Assembly: GCA_900770585.1 (NCBI GenBank)
Contig: CAAGKW010000331.1
Coordinates: 1 to 9,501 of the forward strand
Length of the DNA stretch: 9,501 nt
Origin: an uncultured Alistipes sp.
Lineage (GTDB): Bacteria > Bacteroidota > Bacteroidia > Bacteroidales > Rikenellaceae
Reading direction: 5' to 3'
The notes below the pieces were generated by a model. That model saw only the letters and a program-made list of their open reading frames with translations. It ran no database searches and was not told where the DNA came from. The position numbers and the translations under genes are program-made. Positions 1 through 7,554 of the stretch are shown here, one piece after another; within the stretch, counting starts at the first letter, position 1, and each line of letters begins with the position of its first letter.

Positions 1-1430
1 CCATTTTGCAGGACTTCAATCCCAACGACATTATTCACATTATCAACCACTCGGAGAGTAAGTTGCTCTTCTTGGGCGACACCTATTGGGACAATATCGA
101 GCCCGATCAGATTCCCGATATCAAGGCCGTGTTCTCGCTGACCGATTACCACGTGATCTACGAGCACAGCGGTCACTCGCTGACCAACTTCCAGAAGGAT
201 ATTCTCAAACACTATCGTACGGCCTATCCGCGCGGTTTCCGTACCGAGGATATCAAGTATCCCGAAGTTCCGAACGATCAGCTGTTGTTGCTGAACTACA
301 CTTCGGGTACTACGGGCTACTCGAAGGGTGTAATGCTGACTTGTAACAACCTGACCGGTAATGTGCTCTTCGCTATCACCGAGATCAATCCCGATACCAA
401 TAATACATTCTTCTATCGTGGTTCGCGCACGTTGTCGTTCCTGCCTCTGGCTCACGCCTTTGGTTGCGCATTCGACCTTCTGTCGCCTTTGGCTGCGGGT
501 GGTCACGTGACGTTGTTGGGCCGTATTCCTGCTGCGAAGATTCTGATGCAGGCTATGGCGGTTGTTAAGCCGACGATTATCTGCTGCGTGCCGATGATTC
601 TCGAAAAGGTATATCGTAAGCAGGTGCTGCCGATGTTGGAGAAGAAGCCGATGAGCATCGCTATGCGTATTCCTCTGCTCAACACGGCGATCTATTCGAT
701 CATTCGCAAGAAGTTGATCGATGCATTTGGTGGCAATGTCGATATCTTCATTGTTGGTGGAGCTCCGATGAACGAGGAGACTGAGGCATTCTTGTTGAAG
801 ATTAACTTCCCGATCACGATTGGCTACGGTATGACCGAGTGCGGCCCGCTGATCAGTTTTGCATCTCACGCTGTCTTTAAGCCCACGTCGTGCGGTCGCT
901 ATTTGCAGCAGCACCTCGAATGTAAGATCGACTCGCCCGATCCCGAGAAGGTTGCAGGTGAGATTATGATTCGCGGTGAGCACGTTATGATGGGTTACTA
1001 CAAGAACGAGGAGGCTACGGCAAATGTACTCGAACCCGACGGCTGGATGCACACGGGCGATATGGGTACGATGGATCCTGATGGTACGCTCTATATCCGC
1101 GGACGTTGCAAGACAATGATTTTGTCGGATAATGGTCAGAATATCTATCCCGAGGAGATCGAGGCTAAGCTCAATACGCTCTATTTGGTTATGGAGTCGT
1201 TGGTTGTTCAGCGCGACAAGAAGTTGGTAGCATTGGTTGTGCCCGACTATGAGGCAGCTGCGGCCGATGGTATCGCTAAGCTCGATATTCCGAAGTATAT
1301 GGATGAAAACTTGAAGCAGATCAACTCATTGGTAGCACCTTATGAGCGTCTGGCCGAGATCATTATCTATCCGTCGGAGTTTGAGAAGACCCCCAAGCGC
1401 AGTATCAAGCGTTATCTGTACAATATTTAA
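1..1430 (+). CDS. Long-chain acyl-CoA synthetase (AMP-forming), 5' end outside window
   Basis: This is an ANL-superfamily adenylating enzyme that would activate a fatty acid to acyl-AMP and then acyl-CoA, probably in the cytoplasm or at the inner face of the membrane. The frame is open to the left edge, and the TTG at position 6 is an internal leucine codon, so the true N-terminus (perhaps 70-90 residues) is missing. Numbering from that TTG, the visible motifs are the ATP-binding loop YTSGTTGYSKG (98-108), FLPLAHAFG (145-153), GYGMTE (273-278), HTGD (349-352), RGRCK (365-369) and the C-terminal PKRSIKR (463-469), whose Lys468 fits the catalytic adenylation lysine. All core motifs are intact, so the enzyme is probably active. 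Substrate chain length cannot be read from the sequence. It ends in TAA 13 bases before the esterase gene, which suggests cotranscription. The family call is firm; the fatty-acid substrate is inferred from overall similarity to FadD-like proteins. Confidence 0.9.
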   Translation, partial: ILQDFNPNDIIHIINHSESKLLFLGDTYWDNIEPDQIPDIKAVFSLTDYHVIYEHSGHSLTNFQKDILKHYRTAYPRGFRTEDIKYPEVPNDQLLLLNYTSGTTGYSKGVMLTCNNLTGNVLFAITEINPDTNNTFFYRGSRTLSFLPLAHAFGCAFDLLSPLAAGGHVTLLGRIPAAKILMQAMAVVKPTIICCVPMILEKVYRKQVLPMLEKKPMSIAMRIPLLNTAIYSIIRKKLIDAFGGNVDIFIVGGAPMNEETEAFLLKINFPITIGYGMTECGPLISFASHAVFKPTSCGRYLQQHLECKIDSPDPEKVAGEIMIRGEHVMMGYYKNEEATANVLEPDGWMHTGDMGTMDPDGTLYIRGRCKTMILSDNGQNIYPEEIEAKLNTLYLVMESLVVQRDKKLVALVVPDYEAAAADGIAKLDIPKYMDENLKQINSLVAPYERLAEIIIYPSEFEKTPKRSIKRYLYNI

Positions 1431-1443
1431 AAAGAGATAAACG

Positions 1444-2523
1444 ATGAAAAGATTGATTTTCACGATAGTTGCCGTAGTGGCGATTGCGTTGCAGGCGGCA
1501 GCAGCCAAGATCGACTCGATGGAGTTCCGTTCGGCACGTGATTTCCGCATTGTAGGTAAGGGCTTTACCGATACCGAATCGTTCTACGATCGCTTGCCCG
1601 CATCGGTTAAGGAGGGTTGCCGCGAGGAGTTGTGGACGCTCTCGACCAATTCGGCAGGTATGGCGGTACGTTTTCGTACCAACTCGAAGTCGATTGCGGT
1701 GAAGTGGACCGTTCGTCAGCAGATGAATATGGGTCATATGACCACGGTTGGTATTCGTGGAGTCGATCTCTATCGTTTGACTGATGAAGGTTGGCGTCAC
1801 GTATGCTCGGGTCGTCCCTCGACCAAGAGCAAGGAGAATAGCGGTGTGCTGATCGAGAATATGGACGGACAGTTTGCCGAGTATATGCTCTATTTGCCGC
1901 TGTATGACGGTGTTAGCGACGTGCAGATTGGTGTTGATCGTGGCGCTGAGATTGGTCAGCCATTCAACCCGTCGCCGCGTGCCGATCGTTCGGTAGTGTT
2001 CTATGGCACGAGCATCACGCAGGGTGGTTGCGCCAATCGAGCAGGTATGTGCTACTCGTCGATCCTGTCGCGCGATATGGATTTCGAGGCATTCAACCTC
2101 GGTTTCAGCGGTAATGCACGTTGCGACATTTATATCGCCGAGGCGTTGGCTCGCTTGAATCCGACAGTCTATTTCCTCGATTTCGTGCCCAACTGCACGG
2201 CTAAGATGATTGAGGAGAGCGCCATTAAGTTCATCGAGGTCATTCGCAAGGCTCATCCTACGACACCGATCATTATGCTCGACAGCTATAAGTTCCCGCC
2301 CTCGCAGTTCAATCTCGTACAGCGTCGCCAGTTGGAGGAGAAGACGGTCGAGATGAAGAAGGTGGCAGAACATTTCAAGCGTGACAAGAACTTCTACTTC
2401 TACGAGGGTGAGTCGTATAACGATGACGAATGCTCGGTTGATGGTGCTCACTTGACCGACTTGGGTTTCAAGGCGATGGCCGATCATTACAAAAAGCTCT
2501 TGAAGAAGTTTATTCGTAAGTAA
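1444..2523 (+). CDS. Secreted SGNH/GDSL-type hydrolase with GxDLY N-terminal domain
   Basis: A 359-residue exported esterase or acylhydrolase. Residues 1-21 form a Sec signal peptide: a KR start, a hydrophobic core IFTIVAVVAIAL and an AAA-type signal peptidase I site before Lys22. There is no lipobox cysteine, so the mature protein is probably periplasmic. The N-terminal beta domain carries GVDLY (106-110), the signature behind the GxDLY family name. The C-terminal SGNH domain shows FYGTSITQG with nucleophile Ser190, NLGFSGN (218-224) supplying the oxyanion-hole Gly and Asn, DFVPN (246-250), and DGAHLTD, where Asp333 and His336 complete the triad. The length is normal for this Bacteroidota family. 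The natural ester substrate is unknown; acetylated or acylated glycans are plausible but not shown. The start is fixed by the signal peptide, and AAAGAGA upstream may be a weak ribosome-binding site. It ends in tandem stops (TAATAA) and sits between an acyl-CoA ligase gene and a two-component system. Confidence 0.88.
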   Translation: MKRLIFTIVAVVAIALQAAAAKIDSMEFRSARDFRIVGKGFTDTESFYDRLPASVKEGCREELWTLSTNSAGMAVRFRTNSKSIAVKWTVRQQMNMGHMTTVGIRGVDLYRLTDEGWRHVCSGRPSTKSKENSGVLIENMDGQFAEYMLYLPLYDGVSDVQIGVDRGAEIGQPFNPSPRADRSVVFYGTSITQGGCANRAGMCYSSILSRDMDFEAFNLGFSGNARCDIYIAEALARLNPTVYFLDFVPNCTAKMIEESAIKFIEVIRKAHPTTPIIMLDSYKFPPSQFNLVQRRQLEEKTVEMKKVAEHFKRDKNFYFYEGESYNDDECSVDGAHLTDLGFKAMADHYKKLLKKFIRK

Positions 2524-2551
2524 TAATTGCGGTCTGTAAATCGTTGGTATT

Positions 2552-3622
2552 ATGCGAGTTCCACGACCACAAACCGAAACAATCAGTAAGCAGGCTCTAA
2601 CCGAGGGCCTGCTCTACTTTTTGGTGTGGACATTCGTATTTCTGGTGCCGATTTTCAGTGGCTCGATCTTCCGAAGTGACCCGTTCGAATGGCGTCGAAT
2701 TCAGACTGCGTGGAGCATTATCTTCCCCTATTTCCTGCTCTTTTTGGTGCATAATTGGTGGATTTCGCGCAAGTTTCTGCTCAATAAGCTCTACCTGACC
2801 TACTCGGTGCTGACGATTGTAGCGGTCGCGGTGACCTTTACTACGGTTGCGCTCTATCACCACATCGCGGGTATCGATATCAACCAGCCCGATGTGCGAA
2901 TGTCGTCGTTGGTATTCAGCCACTTGTCATTGCCACTGAACTTGCTTTTGGGTGTGTTTATGTGTGGTCTGAATTCGGGTATCAAGATGATCTACAAATC
3001 GGTACGCGACGATCAGGAGATGATCGATATGAAGCAGAATATGATGCAGGCCGAGTTGGACTATCTGAAATATCAGATCAATCCGCACTTCTTTATGAAT
3101 ACGCTCAACAATATCCACGCGCTGATCGACATCGACTCGGAGTCGGCGAAGGATACGGTGATTGAGCTGTCGAAGATGATGCGCTATGTGCTTTACGACT
3201 CGGAGCAGGATTCGATTTCGCTCGATAAGGAGATTCAGTTCTTGCAGCATTACATTCAGCTGATGCGTTTGCGATATAGCGACTCGGTGGAGATTGTGGT
3301 CGATGTACCCGAGCAGTCGCCCTCGCAGGTTAAGATTCCGCCCCTGATCTTCATTGTCTTTGTGGAGAATGCCTTCAAGCACGGTATTAGCTATAACAAT
3401 CGCTCATATATTCACATCTCAATCGAGGTGAGTGCCGATAGTGATCGTGTGCGATATTGTGTTTCGAACTCGAAGAATCCGAGCCGTTGGAACACTCAGG
3501 GGGGCATAGGTCTTGACAACGTTCGCAAGCGTCTGGATCTGTTGTTCCCGAAACGTTACCAGCTCAAAATCGAAAATACCTCTAATCAATATAGTGTCGA
3601 ACTAAACATTCCTGTGTTATGA
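2552..3622 (+). CDS. LytS/YehU-type membrane sensor histidine kinase
   Basis: A 356-residue inner-membrane histidine kinase that should autophosphorylate and pass phosphate to the LytTR regulator encoded next to it. The N-terminal third has four hydrophobic segments (about 19-37, 53-68, 80-101 and 120-140), with no sizeable periplasmic sensor domain. A helical linker (about 150-172) follows, then the His_kinase box YQINPHFFMNTL, in which His179 is the expected phosphoacceptor. The ATPase part has the N-box FVENAFKHG (Asn273) and the G-box GGIGLDNVRKRL (317-328). This is the usual layout of the short LytS/YehU/YpdA-like kinases common in Bacteroidota. The signal sensed is unknown and is presumably a membrane or small-molecule cue. 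ATG 2552 is chosen because the first helix begins near residue 19 and the next in-frame ATG (residue 117) would remove three helices; no Shine-Dalgarno sequence is visible. Its stop overlaps the regulator start, implying translational coupling. Confidence 0.92.
   Translation: MRVPRPQTETISKQALTEGLLYFLVWTFVFLVPIFSGSIFRSDPFEWRRIQTAWSIIFPYFLLFLVHNWWISRKFLLNKLYLTYSVLTIVAVAVTFTTVALYHHIAGIDINQPDVRMSSLVFSHLSLPLNLLLGVFMCGLNSGIKMIYKSVRDDQEMIDMKQNMMQAELDYLKYQINPHFFMNTLNNIHALIDIDSESAKDTVIELSKMMRYVLYDSEQDSISLDKEIQFLQHYIQLMRLRYSDSVEIVVDVPEQSPSQVKIPPLIFIVFVENAFKHGISYNNRSYIHISIEVSADSDRVRYCVSNSKNPSRWNTQGGIGLDNVRKRLDLLFPKRYQLKIENTSNQYSVELNIPVL
2589..2613 (+). promoter_or_regulatory. Inverted repeat resembling an attenuator, inside the start of the kinase gene
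   Basis: The arms AGCAGGCTCT (2589-2598) and AGGGCCTGCT (2604-2613) can pair over 10 positions with one G-U wobble around a 5-base loop, AACCG. A run of five T residues follows at 2618-2622, four bases past the stem. The structure lies 37 bases into the kinase coding region (codons 13-21) and would form in the mRNA. It could reduce read-through from the upstream ligase/esterase genes into the two-component genes, or affect kinase translation. The T-run is set back and short, and the stem may be chance within coding sequence, so function is only a suggestion. Confidence 0.25.
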
Positions 3623-4389
3623 TCAAGTGTGTTACAATCGACGATGAGCCGCTGGCTCTCAAACAGTTGAATAAGTATGTGTCACAAGTTTCGTTTTTGG
3701 AACTTGCAGGATCGTTCACCAATTCGATCGAGGCGTCGGCTTTTGTGTCGAGTGAGCCGGTCGATCTGATTTTTGTCGATATCAATATGCCCGACTTGAA
3801 CGGATTGGATTTTGTTCGTTCGTTGGTGGGGCAGAAGATGGTAGTTTTCACGACGGCCTATTCGGAGTATGCGATCGAGAGTTATAAACTCAATGCAGTT
3901 GATTATCTATTGAAACCGATCTCGTTTTCGGATTTTCTGCGTGCGGCCAACAAGTGTAAACACCACCACGAACTGTTGCAGACGGCCGCAGCACAACCTG
4001 CCGTCGTGGCAGCAACTGAGCAGGAGGCTGATGATGAGGCGGATTTGACGGTCGAGAATCGTGAATACATTTCGGTGAAGTCTGACCATAAGGTTATGTT
4101 GGTCAAGATCAGAGATATTGATTATGTTGAGAGCGAGAGCGAATATCTGCGTCTATATCTCAATTCGGGAGAGATTGTTACGACGTTGTTGCGTTTGAAG
4201 AATATCGAGCCGATTTTGACAGCTGGCGATTTTATGCGAATCCACCGTTCGTATATCGTCAATTTGAAGCATATCAAGGCCATCGCTAAGGGTCGCGTAT
4301 TTTTGAGCGACGATGTTAGCCTGCCCGTCGGCGACAACTATCGCGAAACATTCAATAGATATATCGAGAAGGTCTATCTCAATTTGTAG
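3619..4389 (+). CDS. LytTR-family response regulator
   Basis: A 256-residue cytoplasmic DNA-binding response regulator, the output partner of the preceding kinase. The receiver domain (1 to about 118) has the acidic pair Asp8-Asp9, the phosphoacceptor Asp54 in LIFVDINMP, the switch Thr78/Thr79 in VVFTTAYSEYAIESY and Lys99 in YLLKP, all expected for an active receiver. An Ala- then Glu/Asp-rich linker (about 121-146) leads to a LytTR domain (about 148-252) with the typical DIDYVESESEYLRLY stretch and MRIHRSYIVNLKHI. LytTR domains bind direct repeats upstream of target promoters; I did not find a convincing site in this window. The ATG overlaps the kinase stop as ATGA (3619-3622), so the two proteins are probably made in fixed proportion by ribosome re-initiation. 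The gene is the last of its block, followed within 20 bases by a strong terminator. Target genes are unknown; the upstream esterase is one candidate. Confidence 0.94.
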   Translation: MIKCVTIDDEPLALKQLNKYVSQVSFLELAGSFTNSIEASAFVSSEPVDLIFVDINMPDLNGLDFVRSLVGQKMVVFTTAYSEYAIESYKLNAVDYLLKPISFSDFLRAANKCKHHHELLQTAAAQPAVVAATEQEADDEADLTVENREYISVKSDHKVMLVKIRDIDYVESESEYLRLYLNSGEIVTTLLRLKNIEPILTAGDFMRIHRSYIVNLKHIKAIAKGRVFLSDDVSLPVGDNYRETFNRYIEKVYLNL

Positions 4390-4407
4390 ACCGCAGACTA
4401 TCAACAG

Positions 4408-4441
4408 AAAAGCCGCTCCTCGCTTTTGAGGGGCGGCTTTT
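4408..4441. terminator. Bidirectional intrinsic terminator between converging genes
   Basis: The arms AAAAGCCGCTCCTC (4408-4421) and GAGGGGCGGCTTTT (4428-4441) pair over 14 positions with a single G-U wobble, closing a 6-base loop GCTTTT. The GC-rich core is flanked by A residues on the left and T residues on the right, so an RNA from either strand has a hairpin followed by a U-run. It begins 18 bases after the regulator stop and ends 21 bases from the methyltransferase stop, as expected for a shared terminator of two converging operons. Confidence 0.9.
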
Positions 4442-4462
4442 GTTGTTCAAATGTGCGGGGCG

Positions 4463-5176
4463 TTACTCGCCGATGATGAATATCGCGGGGCGCTTGTGCA
4501 GGTCGTCGGGCATTGCGCGTCGCCACTCGGCAACTGAGCGAGTCACGATTCGCTCGCTCTCGGCTGTGATATCGACCGCAACGGTCACGCGAGTGTCGGG
4601 TGCGCACGACGCAACAATAGCCTCCAAAAGTTGTCGATTGCGATAGGGGGCTTCGATGCATATCTGTGATTGATGTTCGGTGCGGGCACGACGTTCGAGA
4701 GCACGCAGAGCACGCTGACGCTCAGGTGGTTTGACAGGCAGATAGCCATTGAATGCGAACGACTGTCCATTCATTCCCGACGCCATCAGCGCCAGCAGTA
4801 TCGACGAAGGTCCGACTAAGGGCGCAACGCGTACGCCGTGTCGATGACAGAGCGCAGCCAAAGCCGCACCAGGGTCGGCAACACCCGGGCAGCCCGCCTC
4901 GGAGATCATTGCGCAATCCTCACCGGCAAGAATCGGAGCGATCAGCGACTCGACCTCCGCAGGTGCGGTGTGCTCGTTCAGTTCGGCAAGTCGAAGGGTG
5001 TCGATCGGGCGTCCCATACCCACGCGCGAGAGAAAACGACGTCCCGTGCGCAGATTTTCAACCACAAAATAGTTGATCGAGCGCACCACTTCGGCGTTGT
5101 ATTCAGGCAGGGCACGAGCCAGATCGCCATCGTCGGCAATGGGGCAGGGCACCATATAGAGAGTTCCTTTTTCCAT
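4463..5176 (-). CDS. RsmI-family (tetrapyrrole methylase fold) SAM-dependent methyltransferase, short form
   Basis: A 237-residue cytoplasmic protein of the tetrapyrrole methylase/RsmI superfamily. Family features are LYMVPCPI at the N-terminus (6-13), VENLRTGRRFL (39-49), ELNEHT (65-70), the SAM-binding stretch MISEAGCPGVADPGA (90-104), and PLVGPSSILLALMASG (119-134), followed by FNGYLP (142-147). RsmI from E. coli 2'-O-methylates a cytidine of 16S rRNA and is near 286 residues. This protein lacks the C-terminal extension, and where RsmI has a PIGNL motif it reads PIADDGDL. It therefore resembles the second RsmI-like paralog found in many Bacteroidota, usually annotated only as a SAM-dependent methyltransferase, and I do not assign rsmI. 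The substrate is unknown; an RNA is likely. The ATG lies 2 bases after the MurF-Alr stop, so it is the distal gene of that operon, and it ends close to the shared terminator. Confidence 0.85.
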   Translation of the reverse strand: MEKGTLYMVPCPIADDGDLARALPEYNAEVVRSINYFVVENLRTGRRFLSRVGMGRPIDTLRLAELNEHTAPAEVESLIAPILAGEDCAMISEAGCPGVADPGAALAALCHRHGVRVAPLVGPSSILLALMASGMNGQSFAFNGYLPVKPPERQRALRALERRARTEHQSQICIEAPYRNRQLLEAIVASCAPDTRVTVAVDITAESERIVTRSVAEWRRAMPDDLHKRPAIFIIGE

Positions 5177-5178
5177 AG

Positions 5179-7548
5179 TTATTCGCGGATAAAGATTCGT
5201 TTAACACGTGTGCTGACCGAGGTCATTACCTCGTAGGGTATCGTGCCGAGCAGTGCGGCCATATCGTCGGCGCGGTTGCCCTCGGCGGGTGAGAATACGG
5301 TCACCTCGTCGCCCTCGCGCACTCCGTCGATGTTGGTGATGTCGATCATACAGCAGTCCATACAGATTCGACCCACGATCGGGGCGGGTTGCCCGTGAAC
5401 GAGCATCGACCACGCTCCGCAACCCAAACGACGATTCAATCCGTCGGCATAACCGATCGAAACGGTAGCGGTTACGGTCGGGCGCGAGAGTTGTCCTGCA
5501 CGTCCATAGCCAACGGTTTCGGGCGCATCCAAGCGTTTGATCTGCACCACTCGTGCTTTGAGTGTAGCCACAGGCGTCAAGGCCTCATTGCGATAGTAAT
5601 CAAAACCATACAAACCCAAGCCCAATCGACACATATCGAAACGCGCCTCCTCGAAACGCTCCATAGCGGCCGAGGCTGCCGTGTGGCGAATAACGCGGTA
5701 GGGGAGTGCTGCGGTAAGTTGCGATGAGATCTCATCGTAGCGAGCGATCTGTGCGCGTGTAAAGTCGTCTTGCTCGACATCGTCGGCCGTTGCCAGGTGT
5801 GAGAAGATTGTTGCCACACGCACATATTGGCTCACGCGTTCCAACTCGGTGATCAGTTGCGGAATATCCTTCTGCTCGAATCCGAGACGGTGCATACCGC
5901 TGTCGATTTTGATATGTATCGGGTATCGGTAAGCTCCTGCACGCTTGACTGCCTTGACAAAGTCGTTGAGCGACGTAAAACTGTAAATCTCAGGCTCTAA
6001 GCGATCGGCAACCATTACGGGGAAGCTGTTCGTGTCGGCATTGAGTACCACGATCGGCATTGTTATTCCGCGTCGGCGCAGAGCAGTTCCCTCGTCAGCA
6101 AAAGCCACTGCAAGGGCGTCTACACCTTCGTTTTGGAGCATTTGGGCGATCTCGTGGCGACCATTTCCGTAGCTCGACGCCTTGACCATCGCCATCAACA
6201 TCGTGTGAGGCGAAAGGATCGAGCGATAGAAGTTCAGATTACGGCGCATAGCGTCGAGGTTGACCTCCAAAACAGTCGTATGGCTACGTTGTTCGAGGTT
6301 GTGGCTCATACGCTCGAAGTCGGCTGTCGAGGCGCACTTGATGAGCACGGCGCGATTGGCTATATCTTCGGGGTAGAGGCCGCTGAGCAACTCGTCTGGC
6401 GTGGCATAGAAACGTGTCTGACAATCGAACAGATCAGCAAACCGTTCCGCTCCTGCACCAATGCCCAGCACGGTGCGAATACCCGAACGAGCAGCTAATT
6501 GAGCCACACGACGCCAATAGTCGGCCGTGGTCGTACGATGTTGTTCGTCCGAGATGATGAGCGTGCAATCGCGCCCCTCGGCCGAGCGTAGCAGTGCGTC
6601 GAGTGCAATGGCCAACGAATTGACATCGGCATTCGACGAGTCGTTCAGGATGATCGAGCCGTTGATACCCTCTTTCAACTCCATTCGCATTGCCATTGGA
6701 CGCAACGCATTTACGCGTCGCTGAACATCGTTGCTGTCGCAACCCATTGAGCACCAAAGCGCGGCCGCCATTTCGGCTGAGCGTTGCAAAGCTCTTTCGC
6801 GCTTCTCGCTATTCGCGTCGGCAAACTTTCGACAATCGATCTTTGTGGCCGAGAGCGACTCAATGGCTGTTGCAATCGGCTCGATCGCACCGTCGTAGAT
6901 AACCATCTTTGCACGACGGGCGATAATCAGTTTCTCGGCGATTTTTGTTTCGAGCGACTCGAAATTTTCAGCGTGCTGTTCGCCTATATTGGTAATGATC
7001 GCAAGGTCGGGACGAATCATCTCTTCGAGGCGCACCATCTGATTCGGGTGCGAGATACCAGCCTCGACGATCGCCACCTGCTCGTCACCCTCGATCATCA
7101 GAAGCGACAGAGCCACACCGAGTTGTGAGTTGTAGCTCTTCGGACTGCGGAAGATTTTCACCCCGTCAGGTGCACTCTGTGCGCACCACTCTTTGACCAG
7201 TGTTTTGTCGGTCGAGCCGGTTACGGCAACCACTCGACCTGCAAATCGGGCGCGATAGTCGGCTGCAAGGCTTTGCAATGCCACAAGTGTATCAGCAACA
7301 ACCACGTATCCCGCGTCGGTGTGTGCCACTTTGGGCTCACGTGCCACCAGAAACGCACGCACACCGTGTGCGTATGCTGCCTCGATGAAGTCGTGACCGT
7401 CGTGGTTGCGACCTCGGATCGCGGCCATCATACTGCGCTCGCCATAGGTATAGTTACGGCTGTCGACCGTAACCTCTTCGACCGTGCGATCCGCACCGAT
7501 CAACTGCCCACCGCAGAGCGTAGCTATTTGAGATAGAGTATATTTCAT
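5179..7548 (-). CDS. Bifunctional MurF (UDP-MurNAc-tripeptide:D-Ala-D-Ala ligase) / alanine racemase
   Basis: A 789-residue fusion acting in cytoplasmic peptidoglycan precursor synthesis. The N-terminal half (about 1-420) is MurF-like: a substrate domain with VDSR (28-31), a central ATPase with VVAVTGSTDKT (106-116), KSYNSQLG (137-144), VEAGISHP (161-168) and ITNIGEQHAENF (185-196), then LNDSSNADVNSL (301-312). The C-terminal half (about 424-789) is a PLP-dependent alanine racemase: Lys456 in AMVKASSYGNG is the expected PLP lysine, IKIDSGMHRLG (546-556) and HTAASAA (622-628) are typical, and Tyr700 in IGYADG is the second catalytic base, followed by GRICMD (726-731). The racemase motifs look intact. 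The MurF nucleotide loop is odd, with Asp114 where Mur ligases normally have Gly. This fusion is characteristic of Bacteroidota; it couples D-alanine production to its use. The start is 6 bases after the MutS2 stop, with no Shine-Dalgarno sequence, and the stop is 2 bases from the methyltransferase, so all three genes are probably cotranscribed. Confidence 0.95.
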   Translation of the reverse strand: MKYTLSQIATLCGGQLIGADRTVEEVTVDSRNYTYGERSMMAAIRGRNHDGHDFIEAAYAHGVRAFLVAREPKVAHTDAGYVVVADTLVALQSLAADYRARFAGRVVAVTGSTDKTLVKEWCAQSAPDGVKIFRSPKSYNSQLGVALSLLMIEGDEQVAIVEAGISHPNQMVRLEEMIRPDLAIITNIGEQHAENFESLETKIAEKLIIARRAKMVIYDGAIEPIATAIESLSATKIDCRKFADANSEKRERALQRSAEMAAALWCSMGCDSNDVQRRVNALRPMAMRMELKEGINGSIILNDSSNADVNSLAIALDALLRSAEGRDCTLIISDEQHRTTTADYWRRVAQLAARSGIRTVLGIGAGAERFADLFDCQTRFYATPDELLSGLYPEDIANRAVLIKCASTADFERMSHNLEQRSHTTVLEVNLDAMRRNLNFYRSILSPHTMLMAMVKASSYGNGRHEIAQMLQNEGVDALAVAFADEGTALRRRGITMPIVVLNADTNSFPVMVADRLEPEIYSFTSLNDFVKAVKRAGAYRYPIHIKIDSGMHRLGFEQKDIPQLITELERVSQYVRVATIFSHLATADDVEQDDFTRAQIARYDEISSQLTAALPYRVIRHTAASAAMERFEEARFDMCRLGLGLYGFDYYRNEALTPVATLKARVVQIKRLDAPETVGYGRAGQLSRPTVTATVSIGYADGLNRRLGCGAWSMLVHGQPAPIVGRICMDCCMIDITNIDGVREGDEVTVFSPAEGNRADDMAALLGTIPYEVMTSVSTRVKRIFIRE

Positions 7549-7554
7549 TGTGAA

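Noticed and set aside
6..8. TTG as the start of the acyl-CoA synthetase
   Set aside because: The frame continues upstream to the edge (ATT before it), and the protein would lack the N-terminal part present in this family; the TTG is an internal leucine codon.
1405..2487. Long open frame (360 codons) antisense to the SGNH hydrolase gene
   Set aside because: It mirrors the real gene, has no recognisable domain, is rich in His/Arg/Leu/Thr as antisense frames of this codon use are, and the sense frame has a signal peptide and full catalytic motifs.
2524..2551. Possible Bacteroidota-type promoter (TAnnTTTG) before the kinase gene
   Set aside because: The 28-base gap contains no convincing -7 or -33 element; the kinase gene is more simply read from upstream.
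3979..4060. Ala-rich then acidic stretch in the LytTR regulator as a possible insertion or repeat
   Set aside because: It is an ordinary flexible linker between receiver and DNA-binding domains, which varies freely in this family.
4838..5236. Plus-strand frame of 132 codons opposite the methyltransferase and the end of MurF-Alr
   Set aside because: It spans the junction of two well-supported minus-strand genes and its translation resembles no family I know.
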